Source: Fidelibacterota bacterium
GTDB lineage: Bacteria > Marinisomatota > Marinisomatia > Marinisomatales > Marinisomataceae
Length of the DNA: 6,734 bases
NCBI GenBank assembly: GCA_012963075.1
Contig: DTWI01000212.1
Coordinates: forward strand, 1 to 6,734
Reading direction: 5' to 3'
Shown here: positions 6,460 through 6,734 of the stretch, piece by piece
Numbering within the stretch: position 1 is the first letter of the stretch
Layout: every line of letters begins with the position of its first letter
Notes under the pieces: generated by a model
The model's input: the letters and a program-made list of their open reading frames with translations, nothing else
Told to the model about the DNA's origin: nothing
Databases searched by the model: none
Position numbers and translations under genes: made by a program

Positions 6460-6734
6460 CTCTTAACCATTCTTTTGGATTCAACGTTTGATTGTTCCCC
6501 CAGATTTCGAAATGAACAACTTGACTTTCTTTAGAAATAAATCCAATCTTTTGTCCTTCTTTCACTAACATATTTTTGGTAACCAATAAATTATCTAAAT
6601 GAGTAAATACTGTAAAATATCCATCATTATGATCTACAATAACTGTTGTTCCATATCCTGAAATAAATGTAATGGTTGTAACAAGACCCTCAAATACTGA
6701 TCTAACAGATGCAGTTGGATTTGTTGCAATATCA
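6446..6734 (-). CDS. EnvC/LytM-like M23-fold protein, C-terminal 95 residues (cut by window edge)
   Basis: I translated it by hand; the frame enters at base 6733 and stops at TAA 6448-6446. It matches the C-terminal half of an M23 (LytM/peptidase fold) domain: SVRSVFEGLVTTI at 10-22, GYGTTVIVDHNDGYFTVFTHLDNL at 27-49, VKEGQKIGFI at 57-66, then VVHFEIW at 72-78 and LNPKEWL at 84-90. The HFEIW and LNP..WL ending is the form I associate with EnvC-type amidase activators in the FCB group. These sit in the periplasm and control peptidoglycan splitting at division, generally without hydrolase activity. The first His of the metal-binding HxH is Val here, consistent with an inactive activator rather than an endopeptidase. 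The N-terminal coiled coil and signal peptide, if present, lie beyond the window. Its last 14 bases overlap the start of holB. Family confident; the EnvC role is inferred. Confidence 0.8.
   Translation of the reverse strand, partial: DIATNPTASVRSVFEGLVTTITFISGYGTTVIVDHNDGYFTVFTHLDNLLVTKNMLVKEGQKIGFISKESQVVHFEIWGNNQTLNPKEWLRDGYR

Noticed and set aside
1..6734. Novel defence, mobile or secretion system
   Set aside because: Every long frame is a recognisable core housekeeping gene, in one direction with even composition, and no unexplained stretch is large enough to hold another gene.

Overview
The window is an ordinary but tightly packed housekeeping operon. All eight genes lie on the minus strand, so they are read from base 6734 down to base 1. 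Base composition is AT-rich by eye. Junctions are very tight: overlaps of 14, 4 and 4 bases, gaps of 3 and 3 bases, and only two longer gaps of 37 and 49 bases on either side of rpsU. No stretch of 300 bases lacks a gene. I see no tRNA, rRNA, mobile element, CRISPR array, prophage part or convincing terminator.

Order in transcription direction: (1) the C-terminal end of an EnvC/LytM-like M23 protein (6446-6734, cut by the window edge); (2) holB, clamp-loader delta prime (5395-6459); (3) metG, methionyl-tRNA synthetase (3913-5391); (4) tatD, metal-dependent hydrolase/nuclease (3152-3916); (5) rsmA, 16S rRNA dimethyladenosine transferase (2387-3148); (6) rpsU, ribosomal protein bS21 (2155-2349); (7) a glmM-type phosphohexomutase (696-2105); (8) the N-terminal third or so of valS, valyl-tRNA synthetase (1-699, cut by the window edge).

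The organism is probably a low-GC member of the FCB group (Bacteroidota, Chlorobi/Ignavibacteria, Marinimicrobia and relatives). Clues are the GGEGNGG-type phosphohexomutase, a ValRS with [13 protein letters not shown], the EnvC-like ending with HFEIW and LNP..WL, a delta prime subunit with a long W-containing insert before Walker B, and the absence of Shine-Dalgarno sequences before all seven visible starts. The bS21 lacks the tyrosine I recall at position 54 in Flavobacterium, so a non-Bacteroidota FCB lineage such as Marinimicrobia (SAR406) is a reasonable guess. This rests on remembered family features, not on a search.

The genes cover translation (two aminoacyl-tRNA synthetases, an rRNA methyltransferase, a ribosomal protein), replication (delta prime), cell-wall precursor synthesis (GlmM) and cell-wall remodelling at division (EnvC-like). 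I found no exciting unknown system. The points most worth a second look are a ~21-residue apparent in-frame insertion in the GlmM protein containing a perfect 10-bp palindrome, a perfect 9-bp hairpin inside rpsU, and the combination of SD-less starts with an rsmA-rpsU pair.
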